Source: Verrucomicrobiota bacterium
GTDB lineage: Bacteria > Verrucomicrobiota > Verrucomicrobiia > Opitutales > Opitutaceae
DNA length: 64,000 nt
NCBI GenBank assembly: GCA_023416735.1
Contig: JAEZGX010000025.1
Location: forward strand, 1 to 64,000
Direction of reading: 5' to 3'
Below the pieces are notes generated by a model, which was not told where the DNA came from, made no database searches, and was given only the letters and a program-made list of their open reading frames with translations. This document shows positions 33,637 to 46,446 of this stretch, piece by piece. The position numbers were made by a program, and so were the translations under genes. How positions within the stretch are numbered: the first letter of the stretch is position 1; each line of letters starts with the position of its first letter.

Positions 33637-35673
33637 TCACCAGCGGTATTCCAGGCCGGCGTAGAGGGAGCGGGCATCGCCGGGGAGGAATTGGGATTGA
33701 TCGGTGGCGGCGGCGTTGTCGATCACACCGGTGGTGGCGGCGTAGTGTTTGTTGAATACGTTGCGCGCTTCGAGGAAGCACGCGATGCCGCGCGAAGGGC
33801 GATAGCCGCAGCGGAAACCGGCGATGGCGTAGGCGTCGGCGGCGAAGGTGTTGCGGAAATCGATGTAGGTTTTTTTTGGAGACCACTCGAAGGTGGGGCC
33901 GGCATAGAAACGAGAAGCGGTTTCCCAGGTGAGCTCGCTGCGGATGAGATGAGGCGGAAGGCCGGCGAGGGTGTTGTTGGCGTAGGCGGGGTCTTCGTCG
34001 AAACGAAGATCGCCGTAAGTCCACGCGGCGCGGAGGACGAGGCGGTGGGCGGGGGGCGTGTCGCGATTCCACGTGGTGCCGAGCAGGTCTAGTTCGGCGG
34101 AGAGCTCGATCCCTTGGTGGACGGTGTCGTGGGCGTTAACGGTGGCGGCGGGAGTGGCCGGATTGTTGTCGTGATCTAGGGCGAGGAGCTCGTTCTCGAC
34201 ACTGGCGTGGTAGAGGGAGATGTCCCAACGGAGCGAGCCGTGAACGCCGCGCGTGCCGAGTTCGAAGGTGTTGGCGGTTTGGGCGCGGCGGGCGGTGTTA
34301 AGGGTGAGTGTTTCGCTGAAGGACGGCGGTTCGTAGCTGGAGGAGAGATTGGTGTAGAATTGGAGGGTTCGCGTGTCGTAGCGGAGGCCGAGCTTTGGCA
34401 TTACGCGGTGGTAATTCAGGGCGTAGTCGGGGGTGGCGCCGAAGGTTGAGTCGTTTTCGCGTCGATTGGCGGCGGCGCTGAGTCCGAGGACAACGGTGAA
34501 GCCGCGGGCGAAGGTGAGTTGGTCTTCGAAAAAAGCCTCGAGGTTGGTGGCGGTTTGGGTGGCGGAGGAGACGAGGGCGGCGCGTCGGCCGGCGTTGTTT
34601 ACGAAGTTGGCGGCTTGGATTTCGCCGCGGTTGAAGAGAATGCCGGCGCGGAGGCGATGATCGTGATCGGCGAGTTGGCGGGAGTGAGTGACGGAGGCGC
34701 CGAGGAGGACGTCGTTGGAGAGCTGGTCGATGACTTGGAAGATCGGGTGATCGACGTCCTTGTAGCTCCAGGCAGCGGTGAAGTTCCACGTGGTGTCGTC
34801 GGTGCGGACGGTGGTTTTGGTGGCGAGACGGAGGAGGTCGAAGTCGCGTTTTTGGTGAAGAGTGAGGTTGGTGAGGTTGGCTTGGGAAGGGTTGGCGCGG
34901 AGTTGAGATTTGGTGAGGTTGCCTGGGAGTTCGGAGTCGGTGCGGACGGCGGTGACGAACAGACGCGTCTCGGCGGTGGAAGAGTGACGGATGCCGAAAT
35001 TGGAGAAGAGGCGGTGGTTTTCCTGGCGGGCGTGATCGCGGAAGCTGTCTTGCGAGGAGCGGGTGAAGGAAGCGTAAGCGTCGAGGTGGTTGCGGACCCC
35101 TCCGACGGCGAGTCCGGCGCGGACGTAGTTCCAGGAGCCGAGTTCGAGACGGGCGAAGTAGGGAGGATCGAGGCGGCCGGTGCGGGAAACGTAGTCGATG
35201 GCGCCGCCGAGGGTGGAAGCGCCGAGAGCGAGGGCGTTGGCGCCGCGCCACACGCTCACGTGCGCGGCGGCGAGCGGTTCGATCGCTTGCATGTCGAAGC
35301 TGCCGTCGGCGAGGTTGAGCGGAATGCCATCCTGGAGGATGCGGAGACCGCGACCGTGGAACGTGCGTTGAAGGCCGGAGCCGCGAATGGAGAGACGGGC
35401 TTCGTCGGAGCCGAAGCGAGATTGGGCGATGACGCCGGGGGAAAGGAAAAATGTGTCTTCGAGGGTGGAGGCGCGACCGCGGAGGAAGCGAGCGGCGTCA
35501 ACGAGTTCGGTGGCGCCGGGCGTGAGGCGGAGTTCGGCGGCGGTGGCGGCGAAGGTGTTGACGGTTAGGCTGGGCGTGCGTTCGGCGGTGACGTCGAGCG
35601 GCGCGAGTTGAACGAGCGGCTCGGTGGCGGCGAGGGCGAGGGGAAGGAGAAGGAAGGAGGGGAAAAGTTTCAT
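33637..35673 (-). CDS. FecA/OprC-like TonB-dependent receptor
   Basis: 678 residues from 35673 (MKLFPSFLLLPLALAATEPL, signal peptide). The plug (about 35-165) includes SRFGSDEARLSIRGSGLQRT and LNLADGSFDMQAIEPL; the barrel ends ARSLYAGLEYRW with a terminal aromatic residue. Gene order with PepSY and CusF-like partners suggests copper, or another metal chelate, as ligand; the sequence alone cannot say. It is preceded on the same strand by a small CxxC protein (136 bp). Confidence 0.92.
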   Translation of the reverse strand: MKLFPSFLLLPLALAATEPLVQLAPLDVTAERTPSLTVNTFAATAAELRLTPGATELVDAARFLRGRASTLEDTFFLSPGVIAQSRFGSDEARLSIRGSGLQRTFHGRGLRILQDGIPLNLADGSFDMQAIEPLAAAHVSVWRGANALALGASTLGGAIDYVSRTGRLDPPYFARLELGSWNYVRAGLAVGGVRNHLDAYASFTRSSQDSFRDHARQENHRLFSNFGIRHSSTAETRLFVTAVRTDSELPGNLTKSQLRANPSQANLTNLTLHQKRDFDLLRLATKTTVRTDDTTWNFTAAWSYKDVDHPIFQVIDQLSNDVLLGASVTHSRQLADHDHRLRAGILFNRGEIQAANFVNNAGRRAALVSSATQTATNLEAFFEDQLTFARGFTVVLGLSAAANRRENDSTFGATPDYALNYHRVMPKLGLRYDTRTLQFYTNLSSSYEPPSFSETLTLNTARRAQTANTFELGTRGVHGSLRWDISLYHASVENELLALDHDNNPATPAATVNAHDTVHQGIELSAELDLLGTTWNRDTPPAHRLVLRAAWTYGDLRFDEDPAYANNTLAGLPPHLIRSELTWETASRFYAGPTFEWSPKKTYIDFRNTFAADAYAIAGFRCGYRPSRGIACFLEARNVFNKHYAATTGVIDNAAATDQSQFLPGDARSLYAGLEYRW

Positions 35674-35809
35674 GGTGTGTGGGTGTGCGCGTGGCGGCGC
35701 GGCGGCGTGAAAACGCGGAAGGCGCGGGAACGGGCGACGTGCGAACGCGCGAAGGCGTCGCAAACCGGGCGCGATGAAGGGCGGGTCGGCGCCTCGCCCT
35801 ACGATAGGT

Positions 35810-36196
35810 TTAGACCGCGTGGCGCGGCGGGGGAACGGGCGGGGCGGCGCGTTCGGAAATCGGGACCGATGAAGGGTCGAAGATTCTGGAGACGAAAGAA
35901 GGCGCGGCGACGACGGGCGCGGGAATGGGCGAGAAAACGAGGAGGACTTTGCCGTCGAGTTTGCCGGCGGAGGGCGCGGCGGGGTCGGAGTCTTGTTTCG
36001 CCGTGGCGACGACGGAGCAAACGCCGCACATGTTTTCCGGCGTGAAGGTGAGCCGGATCGCTTCGGCGAGCGGGACGGTTTGCGAGTAGTTCGCGATCAT
36101 CCGGCCCCACGCGAACGTCTGCACCAGGTCCCAGTGGCTGCCGGTGGCGAGGAGCCAGGCGGCGAGCGTGAGGATGAGGGAGATGCGACGGCGCAT
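35810..36196 (-). CDS. Small exported CxxC protein heading the TonB-PepSY operon
   Basis: 128 residues; signal peptide about 1-20 (MRRRISLILTLAAWLLATGS). The mature part contains ENMCGVCSVVATAKQ (Cys-x2-Cys, about residues 55-70) and a Pro-rich C-terminus. No family is named. Its placement ahead of the receptor parallels the Cys-rich small protein ahead of the TolC/RND genes. Metal binding is inferred from the Cys pair and neighbours. Confidence 0.68.
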   Translation of the reverse strand: MRRRISLILTLAAWLLATGSHWDLVQTFAWGRMIANYSQTVPLAEAIRLTFTPENMCGVCSVVATAKQDSDPAAPSAGKLDGKVLLVFSPIPAPVVAAPSFVSRIFDPSSVPISERAAPPVPPPRHAV

Positions 36197-36313
36197 GAAC
36201 GTGCAGGTGTGTCGCGAACGAATCCGCCGGCTGCGGCGGAGCAAGCGTTTAGTGGGAATGACCGCGCGCGAAAGGAAATGAAAAGATGCGGTTCGCCCGA
36301 CGGCGAGCTGCGC

Positions 36314-37750
36314 TTATCGAACGGTGCGGAGTTGGACGGCGTCGATGAGGCGGTCCTGGGCGAGAATGTCGGTGGCGACGATGAGTTTGTCGCCCGAGGC
36401 GATGCGGCCGGCGTGACGGAGGAGTGAGACGGCGTTTTCGATGGTGACGTTTGGGTCGCTGTCGAAATGGAGCTGAAACGGTTCGACGGCGCGAAGGATG
36501 CGGAGCTGGCGCAGGAGTTGAACGTGGGGCGTGAACGCGAAGATGGGGGCGGCGCTGGGCCGGAGCGCGGCGAGGCCGTGGGCCATAAAGCCGTGGCGGG
36601 TGAAGGTGAGGATTTTCGAGTGAGGCAGCTCGTTGGCGAGGACGACGGCGGAGTGGAGGAGCTTCATTTTCTCGGTGGAGAAGACGAAGGCCTCTTCGCG
36701 GTTGGAGTCGTTTTCGGCTTCGATGCGGCGGGAGATCTTGTCGAGCATCTGCACGCATTCGAACGGGTATTTGCCGACGGTGGTTTCGCCGGAGAGCATG
36801 ACGCAGTCGGCGCGTTCGTAAACGGCGTTGGCGACGTCGGTGATTTCGGCGCGCGTGGGCACGGGCTGCGAGATCATCGATTCGAGCATGTGCGTGGCAA
36901 CGATGACGGGGCGGCCCTGGGCGAGGCAGGCGCGGACGGCGCGACGTTGGATGACGGGAAGATCTTCGAACGGGCATTCGATGCCGAGGTCGCCGCGGGC
37001 CACCATGAGGCCGTCGCAGGCGTGGACGATTTCGTCGAGATTGGAGATCGCGGATTGATCCTCGATCTTGGCGATGATGCGAGCGCGCGAGTTGTGCGTG
37101 TGGAGGAAGCCGCGGAGATCGTCGATATCCTTGGCTTCGCGAACGAAGGAAAGCGCGACGAAGTCGATTCCTTCCTCGATGCCGACGAGGGAATCGGCGC
37201 GGTCTTTGTCGGTGAACGAAGGGAGGTTCACGCGGACGCCGGGGAGATTGATGTGGCGGCGGGAACTGAGCTGGCCGGGGATGAGGACGCGACAGCGGAT
37301 GTGGGCGGCGTCTTTTTCGAGGACCTCGAGGCGGATGAGGCCGTTGTCGACGAGGACGGTGTCGCCGACCTTGATGTCGTTGACGAGGTCGCGGTAGTTG
37401 ACGTCGACGGAGCGGACCTCGTGGGCGATGTCGCCGCTGGCGGCGGGTTGGACAGTGAAGTCGAAGATCTCGCCGGGCTTGAGGTCGATGGGGTTCGCGA
37501 CGTCGCCGGTGCGAATTTCAGGCCCCTTGATGTCCATCATGATGCCGACCTCGCGACCGACCCGTGTGCTGACTTCGCGGATACGGCGGATGATGGTGCG
37601 CGTCCAGTCGTGTTTCGCGTGCGCCATGTTGAGGCGGACGATGTCGGCGCCGCCCGCGATGAGCTTCTCGAGCATGGCCTCGCTTTCGGTCGCGGGACCG
37701 AGCGTGAAAATGATCTTGGTGCGGCGAAACGGGTCGGCGGGAACGGTCAT
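36314..37750 (-). CDS. pyk: Pyruvate kinase
   Basis: 478 residues, normal length. The start at 37750 gives MTVPADPFRRTKIIFTLGPA. Motifs in order: IVRLNMAHAKHDW, IMMDIKGPEIRTG, FVALSFVREAKD, the catalytic-Lys segment IIAKIEDQSAI, the metal-binding block GLMVARGDLGIE and the conserved THMLESM plus SGETTVGKYP. It converts phosphoenolpyruvate and ADP to pyruvate and ATP in the last step of glycolysis. It stands alone on the minus strand, with a 385-bp gap upstream. The PEPCK gene at the right edge runs the opposite direction in metabolism but is not linked. Confidence 0.97.
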   Translation of the reverse strand: MTVPADPFRRTKIIFTLGPATESEAMLEKLIAGGADIVRLNMAHAKHDWTRTIIRRIREVSTRVGREVGIMMDIKGPEIRTGDVANPIDLKPGEIFDFTVQPAASGDIAHEVRSVDVNYRDLVNDIKVGDTVLVDNGLIRLEVLEKDAAHIRCRVLIPGQLSSRRHINLPGVRVNLPSFTDKDRADSLVGIEEGIDFVALSFVREAKDIDDLRGFLHTHNSRARIIAKIEDQSAISNLDEIVHACDGLMVARGDLGIECPFEDLPVIQRRAVRACLAQGRPVIVATHMLESMISQPVPTRAEITDVANAVYERADCVMLSGETTVGKYPFECVQMLDKISRRIEAENDSNREEAFVFSTEKMKLLHSAVVLANELPHSKILTFTRHGFMAHGLAALRPSAAPIFAFTPHVQLLRQLRILRAVEPFQLHFDSDPNVTIENAVSLLRHAGRIASGDKLIVATDILAQDRLIDAVQLRTVR

Positions 37751-38135
37751 AGGCGAAGGATTTTGCAAAACGGCGTGAGACGGTCCGGCAACGGGATCGC
37801 GGGTCACGCTGTAGACTGGAGGAAGAGCATGGTGGAAGCGGCAGAGAGATTGAGCGGGAGAGGAGTGGCGGAGAGCAAGGGCGGTGCGTGCGCGTTTTGT
37901 GGGAAAGGATGATCGCGGTTTGTGGCGCGGGCGAACCGTTGGTGGCTGGACGGTGAAGTGGACGCGTGTCCGGTTTCAGAGCTGGGACTGTCAGCGGTCA
38001 GCTTTCAGCGATCAGCGGTCGGATGGACGCTGGTGCTGTTAAACTTTCTCGGGTCGTTCTCGTTTCGTGTCCTGACGAAGGAGAACGAGGAAGAGAAAGA
38101 GAACGAGAACGAGCAGGTGGGGCTCGACGCTGTTT
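37751..38135. other. Gene-free stretch with two direct-repeat tracts
   Basis: 385 bp upstream of pyruvate kinase. At 37990-38021 there is a TCAGCGGTCAGC-type tract, and at about 38052-38120 a GAGAACGAGGAAGAGAAAGA-type tract facing its near inverse (GGTCGTTCTCGTTTCG). The GAGAAAGAGAACGA wording recurs at 49485-49505. No gene is recognised; the pyruvate kinase promoter is presumably here. Confidence 0.55.
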
Positions 38136-38939
38136 CTAGAGGCAGTCGTAGAGCGGGGTGCTCTGGCCTTGCTCGATGATGGAGAACTCGCAGCGGGCGA
38201 GCGTGGTGCGGAGCGGGGCGAAGGCGGTCTCGACGGCGGTGCGCGAGTTGCAGTCACGCGAGAGGTGCGTGAGGAAAATGCGGCGCCACTCGGGGCAGGC
38301 GACCTCGGCGAGGAGGGCGGAGGTGGCGGCGTTGGAGAGATGACCGTGGCGGCCGCTGATGCGCTGCTTGAGCGACCACGGACGTTTCACGTCGTTTTTC
38401 AGCAGCTCGGGGCAGTGATTGGATTCGACGACGAGGATGTTGCAGCCGCGGATGTGTTCGCGGATGTGCATCGGCGCGTGGCCGAGATCGGTGAGATACG
38501 TCAATGCGCGGCGCGGCGAGAAGAGATCGTCCTCGTGACCGGTGGTGAAACGGAAACCGACGGGTTCCTGCGCGTCGTGCGGAACGGCGAAGGAACGGAT
38601 CTCGAGATCGCGAAAGCGGAACGACGTGCCGGTATGAAAGATCTGCCAGTCGGGGCGGTGTTCGAGGCCGGATTGGACGGCGGCGGCGGTGGCGGCGTTG
38701 GCGAAGATCTTGAGGTGCGGGAATTTTTTCAGGCCTTCGATGCCGGCGGCGTGATCGCTGTGTTCGTGCGTGAGGAAGACGGCGTCGATGCGATCGAGAG
38801 ATTCGCCGAGCGCGGCAAGGAGTTGCGAAAGCTTGCGGGCGGAAAAACCGGCATCGACGAGCACGCGCGATTCCTCGGTGACGAGAAGGGCGGCGTTGCC
38901 GGAACTGCCGCTGCCGAGAATGCTGAAGCGAAGGCCCAT
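38136..38939 (-). CDS. YycJ-like MBL-fold metallo-hydrolase
   Basis: 267 residues, no signal peptide. The start at 38939 gives MGLRFSILGSGSSGNA, the hallmark opening of the YycJ/WalJ group. The zinc motif is THEHSDHAAGI (about residues 57-67), with later metal residues in LTDLGHA, VESNHCPE and LTHLSRDCN. Members act as 5'-3' exonucleases or phosphodiesterases linked to DNA repair in Bacillus. A cytosolic nuclease role is the best guess. Confidence 0.87.
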   Translation of the reverse strand: MGLRFSILGSGSSGNAALLVTEESRVLVDAGFSARKLSQLLAALGESLDRIDAVFLTHEHSDHAAGIEGLKKFPHLKIFANAATAAAVQSGLEHRPDWQIFHTGTSFRFRDLEIRSFAVPHDAQEPVGFRFTTGHEDDLFSPRRALTYLTDLGHAPMHIREHIRGCNILVVESNHCPELLKNDVKRPWSLKQRISGRHGHLSNAATSALLAEVACPEWRRIFLTHLSRDCNSRTAVETAFAPLRTTLARCEFSIIEQGQSTPLYDCL

Positions 38940-39000
38940 TTGGTGCGGTCGTTGAAGACCTCGACGGGCGTGGGGCCAAACAAAAAATCAGGCGGCTTTT

Positions 39001-39040
39001 TTAACCACGGATGGACACGGATAAACACGGATTTGTGGTG
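39001..39040. repeat. Dispersed CACGGAT-type direct repeat
   Basis: AACCACGGATGGACACGGAT followed by AAACACGGATTTGTGG: three near-copies of an 11-13-nt unit, in the 186-bp gap between the MBL and PEP-CTERM genes. Confidence 0.7.
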
Positions 39041-39125
39041 AGCGCGAAGGGGATGCGATTTCCTCTGTGCGCCGTGAAAAAAGTTGCCGTGGAATTCGGC
39101 GGCTCGCGGGTGAGGCGGAAGAGGA

Positions 39126-39773
39126 TCAGGCCCTGTTGGCTTTGCGACGCCGGGCGTAAAGTGCGGCGGAACCGGCGAGGAGGCCGGCGACAGCTGCGTA
39201 GGTGGACGGTTCCGGGATGACGCTCGCAGTGGCGCCAGCCAAGATCTCGCCGCCGGGAGTCGAGTTGTAGGCGAAATCGTGCAGCGTTACCGCTGATTCG
39301 CTAGAGGTAATCCGAGCCCAGCCGAAATATTCGCTCTCGTCGGCGGTGAGCCGCAGGCCGAGGAAGTAGGGATCCGGACTCGTAAGGATTGGGAACAACC
39401 CCTCAAAGAAGGCTGCGTCTGCGGGTGGTTCAATTACTGCGCCGGCCGCGAAATTGGTGGCAAACCAGCCTGTTTTAGCGCTCACCGCCCCGCCATCGAC
39501 GAGATTGATTATATAGGGCTTAGAGGCCTCGATATTCGGGAAATAGAGCTGAAAATCCCGACCGGGGACGTCATCGAGATTGGTCGAGGCAAAGGTGGTT
39601 CCGCCGCCCGAGCGATCCAGGTCGAAATAAATCGACTCGCTCTGCGCTTTGTTCGCCGTGATGTCGGGGAAATCGGTGTAAACGATTTGGGCCATCGCGG
39701 GGGTGGCCGCAGCGAGCGCAACTGGCAGGGTGGGCAGCGCAAGTTTGCCGGCGCTTCGAAGCGGGGAGTTCAT
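39126..39773 (-). CDS. PEP-CTERM sorted surface protein
   Basis: 215 residues; signal peptide about 1-28. The C-terminus has the tripartite sorting signal: VIPEPSTYA, a hydrophobic helix (AAVAGLLAGSAALYA) and RRRKANRA. This predicts export and recognition by an exosortase, typical of EPS-producing Verrucomicrobiota. The body is Asp/Ser/Gly-rich and beta-like with no named domain. The DNA here is less GC-rich than the neighbours. No exosortase gene is in the window. Confidence 0.88.
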   Translation of the reverse strand: MNSPLRSAGKLALPTLPVALAAATPAMAQIVYTDFPDITANKAQSESIYFDLDRSGGGTTFASTNLDDVPGRDFQLYFPNIEASKPYIINLVDGGAVSAKTGWFATNFAAGAVIEPPADAAFFEGLFPILTSPDPYFLGLRLTADESEYFGWARITSSESAVTLHDFAYNSTPGGEILAGATASVIPEPSTYAAVAGLLAGSAALYARRRKANRA

Positions 39774-39812
39774 GGAGTCCCCCTAAATAGTAGCCGAATT
39801 TTGGATACGATG

Positions 39813-42800
39813 TTATTTCGTTGCCGGAGGGAAAATGCCAGGAATCAGCAGGAGTCTCACGCACCGGGAGACGAGCCGACTGCCGGAACGGCGGGCCATG
39901 CGTGCGGTGTCGACCTTGCGGGTGGCGTCCACGCTATAAGTGAATTCCGTCGCGCCTTGCTTCGAGGCTTCGTCGATCACGGCGCCGAGCAAGGCATGGT
40001 GCACCAAGTCGCGTCCCCCTCGCCAGCGAGGACCGACGGCTTCGGCGGCGATCAGGATGCGCCCGGCGCCGAGCGTTCGCGCGAGAATGGCGCCGGCGAG
40101 CTGGCCCTCCTCGCGAACGACGAAGGAGAGGCGGGGATCGAAACGGTGAGGCGTGGCAGAGTGGCCGAGATCGATTTCCTCGCCGGAGAGAAGATGCTCC
40201 GAAGTCATCAATGTGCGGACCTCGTCGAGGTCGGCGATGCTGAGCGGGCGGGGTTGAAGCGGCCGGTGCCGGGCCGTGTGGTGAAGGCGTCGACGCACGC
40301 GATCGACGCGCTCGCGAATGGGCGCGAGCGGAGTGGCCCAAATCTCCAGCTCCTGATGGAGGGAGAAGCCGAAGCGCTCGAGCGCGCGGCGGCGCGGGTC
40401 GTCGGGAGAAAGCTCGTCGAGGGTCAAAAGTTTCACGGCGCCGAGGTCGCGGGCGAGCTGAGCGAGAGGAGTGACCAAGGCCCCGGCAACGGGCGTATCC
40501 AGATAACGAGGACGGAGAACCAGCGAGAAGCCCGAGATACCGGAGACCGGCGGAGATATAGCGGCCAGGCCGACGATCCGCTCGACGCCGCCGGTGGTAA
40601 CAACGGCAACGAGGGGATAAGCGATGGCGTCGCGGCGCACTTGAGGAAAAGCCGCGACGATGCGCGGGATTTCATCGGGCCAGGGCGGCCGGATCTCGAA
40701 GCCGAGGGCTTCGAGGAGAGCGCGTGAATGAAGGGGCGCGACCGGAGAAGCGCTCATTTCCGGGGGAGATTGTGACGGCCGCCCGGGCTCGCTGGGTGGA
40801 TCGTAGCGATGCAACGGCTGCGAGGAGGCGCGAAGGACGCTGTGCTTTTGAGCGAGGGCGGAGCGGCGCGCGGCGGCTTCAGCGGCGAGGCGCGTGTGGG
40901 CGGGTGGACGGAGCACTTCGCCGGTGATATCGGCCGTCTCCAGCACGAAAGGTTGTCCGGCGAGACGTTGGAGTGCGTTGCGCGCAGGGATGAAGTGCGG
41001 ATCGCAGGCGAGGGCGTGTTGAAAGGAGGAGCGGGCGTCGGATTTGTTTTGGGCCGCGAGGGTCAGGCCCAAGGTGAAGTGGGAGATGGCTTGCGTGGGC
41101 GCGCGAGCAATGGCTTCGCGGGCGCATGTTTCGGCGTCGGCGGGCTGACCGAGGCGGAGCAAGGTTCGAGCGTAGCCCAGCGAAGGAAAGGGATTATCGG
41201 GTTCTTTTTCGATGGCGTCGCGGAAAGCGGCGGCGGCTTCGAGCACGCGATTCTGTTTCAGCAAAGCGGTGCCACGGTATTGGGCGAGTTTGGGGTAGTT
41301 GGGCTGGGAGGCGGCGACTTGTTCAATGAAGCGCAACGAGGTCTCGGCGTCGCCGCGAGCGGCGGCAATCTCGCCGAGCAAGAAGGTGGCGTGGAGGTTG
41401 CCGGGAGTGTGATCGATGAGCGTTTCGGCGACGGCGACGGCATCGTCGAGCAAGCCCAGGGAGATCTGGCACAGGGCGAGGTAGTAGGCGCACCTAGGAT
41501 CCTCGGGCTGCTCGAGGTAAAGCTGTTCGAGCGCGGCGAAGGCTTGCTCGTGTTGGCCGGCGAAGTGGAGTGCGACGGCGAGGTGCCAGCGGTTTTCGCG
41601 ATCGTGGCGCGCGACGGCGAGGTCCGAGCCAAGGTCGGCGGCGGGGAGTTCGCCATGAGCGACGAGTTGCGCGAGCAGGAGGGATTGATCGGCCGAGAGG
41701 AGAGGTGCGGCAGAGTTTTCGCAGGCCGTGCGCGTGCCGCTGGGTTCGTAGGACGAAATACGCGGCGGAAGGTTGGGAGTGAAAAGCGCGCCAGTGAGGA
41801 TGCGGCCGTTCATGTCGGCCGCGGCGGGGAAGCCGAGGAGGTGGAGGAGTGTGGGCGCGATATCGACCGCGGTGACTCCTGGCACATGCGCATCGCGCGC
41901 GATGCCGGGACCGGCGGCGGCGAAGATGCCTTGCGAGCGGGCGGGTGAAGTGAGGATCTCCGGGGGCGCGTGGTGGCGAGGACCTGGAACCGAGCAGACG
42001 ATCAAGGTGGTGCCGGGCACGGTGTGAGCGAGCAGATCACGAACGAGCAGATCCTGCAGGCGGTAGGCGGCGGGGATGACATCGTCATAGAGCGCGAACT
42101 CCGTTTTTGAGGCAGTCGAGGGCGAGGAGTGAAATCGCGGGAAAAGACCTTTAACGCGGGCGATGAGCGGATAGTGGACGCCGAGGAAGTCGCACGTTCC
42201 GCGCTCGAGGGCGGCAATGGCGGCGTTGTGGAGGCTGTAGGTTTCCGCGAGGAAAGCGGCGAGCCGATGTGGGCGGGGATCGCGACGGAGATCGATCTCG
42301 GCCAAGCGCGGAAGGAAGAGCTGTAAAATTTGGGGATCGAGATCCCCGGGCTGGAGCCGCAACGGGCCGAATTCTTCGGCGAGCGCGGGAGGAAAGACGG
42401 CGCGAGACAGGGCGGAGCTGGCTGCGTCATGCGATGACGAATACGGAAATGCCTCGGTGATGGACACGCCGTTGACGGACTCGGCGGGATGGGAGGCGCG
42501 CCAGCCGATGACGTGGGCGGTTCGACCGTGATCCGAGAGGATGTTCCACACGGCCTTGCAGCGACGAAATGTGCTTTGGGCGGGAATGAGTTTACCAGCG
42601 GAGCGGTCGGCGAAAACGGCGCTGGCGATGCCGTGTTGGTGAGCGTGTTTGCCGGTGGCGAGACTGGTCCACAACAGCGGTTCCACGTGTGGCGGAGCGC
42701 TGGTGAGCGGGCCGGATGCACCATGTTGCATGATGTTGGCGAGCTGGGGGAGTTCGCCGGCGTCGACCAAGGGTGATGCGATTTTCCAATCCGCTCCTCC

Positions 42801-42857
42801 CCACCCGACGAGCAGAACGCGGCGAGCGGGAGGTGAGGGCGAAAGGTGGATCATCAT
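39813..42857 (-). CDS. AlkP-superfamily phosphodiesterase/TPR/GNAT-like fusion protein
   Basis: 1014 residues from the ATG pair at 42857/42854. Residues about 12-390 match type I phosphodiesterase/nucleotide pyrophosphatases: LLVGWGGADWKIASPL, PLLWTSLATGKHAHQHGI with the likely Thr nucleophile, and GPRHHAPPE and DIAPTLLHLLGFP metal-site segments. Residues about 430-660 form TPR repeats (HLAVALHFAGQHEQAFAALE, PSLGYARTLLRLGQPADAET). Residues about 720-1010 appear to contain one or two GNAT-type acetyltransferase folds (LTLDELSPDDPRRRALERFG, FVVREEGQLAGAILA). No signal peptide is seen. It is 123 bp downstream of the kinase fusion gene. Substrate unknown. Confidence 0.82.
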   Translation of the reverse strand: MMIHLSPSPPARRVLLVGWGGADWKIASPLVDAGELPQLANIMQHGASGPLTSAPPHVEPLLWTSLATGKHAHQHGIASAVFADRSAGKLIPAQSTFRRCKAVWNILSDHGRTAHVIGWRASHPAESVNGVSITEAFPYSSSHDAASSALSRAVFPPALAEEFGPLRLQPGDLDPQILQLFLPRLAEIDLRRDPRPHRLAAFLAETYSLHNAAIAALERGTCDFLGVHYPLIARVKGLFPRFHSSPSTASKTEFALYDDVIPAAYRLQDLLVRDLLAHTVPGTTLIVCSVPGPRHHAPPEILTSPARSQGIFAAAGPGIARDAHVPGVTAVDIAPTLLHLLGFPAAADMNGRILTGALFTPNLPPRISSYEPSGTRTACENSAAPLLSADQSLLLAQLVAHGELPAADLGSDLAVARHDRENRWHLAVALHFAGQHEQAFAALEQLYLEQPEDPRCAYYLALCQISLGLLDDAVAVAETLIDHTPGNLHATFLLGEIAAARGDAETSLRFIEQVAASQPNYPKLAQYRGTALLKQNRVLEAAAAFRDAIEKEPDNPFPSLGYARTLLRLGQPADAETCAREAIARAPTQAISHFTLGLTLAAQNKSDARSSFQHALACDPHFIPARNALQRLAGQPFVLETADITGEVLRPPAHTRLAAEAAARRSALAQKHSVLRASSQPLHRYDPPSEPGRPSQSPPEMSASPVAPLHSRALLEALGFEIRPPWPDEIPRIVAAFPQVRRDAIAYPLVAVVTTGGVERIVGLAAISPPVSGISGFSLVLRPRYLDTPVAGALVTPLAQLARDLGAVKLLTLDELSPDDPRRRALERFGFSLHQELEIWATPLAPIRERVDRVRRRLHHTARHRPLQPRPLSIADLDEVRTLMTSEHLLSGEEIDLGHSATPHRFDPRLSFVVREEGQLAGAILARTLGAGRILIAAEAVGPRWRGGRDLVHHALLGAVIDEASKQGATEFTYSVDATRKVDTARMARRSGSRLVSRCVRLLLIPGIFPPATK

Positions 42858-42980
42858 GGAAACCCGCCAGTGAGTAAGCGGAAGCGAGCCGCTGGCCAGA
42901 CAAAGGCGCGGAGAGGGTGCTCCTCGACGCACGCGGGCGGAATTGGCGGACAGTCGCCGCGAAAATCGCGCAGTGAAGGG

Positions 42981-46334
<3,354 letters not shown>

Positions 46335-46348
46335 GGAGTGAAGTTGGA

Positions 46349-46379
46349 AACCACGAAACACACGAAAGACACGAAAGGA
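46349..46379. repeat. Dispersed CACGAAA-type direct repeat
   Basis: AAACCACGAAACACACGAAA then GACACGAAAGG, directly upstream of the kinase fusion start codon (15 bp away), in its probable leader. Confidence 0.65.
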
Positions 46380-46446
46380 GGAGCCGGATGAGCGTGGTGA
46401 ACCGCGGCGTCTGGTTCAGTTTCGTGGCTTCTTGCGGTGACTCCTT

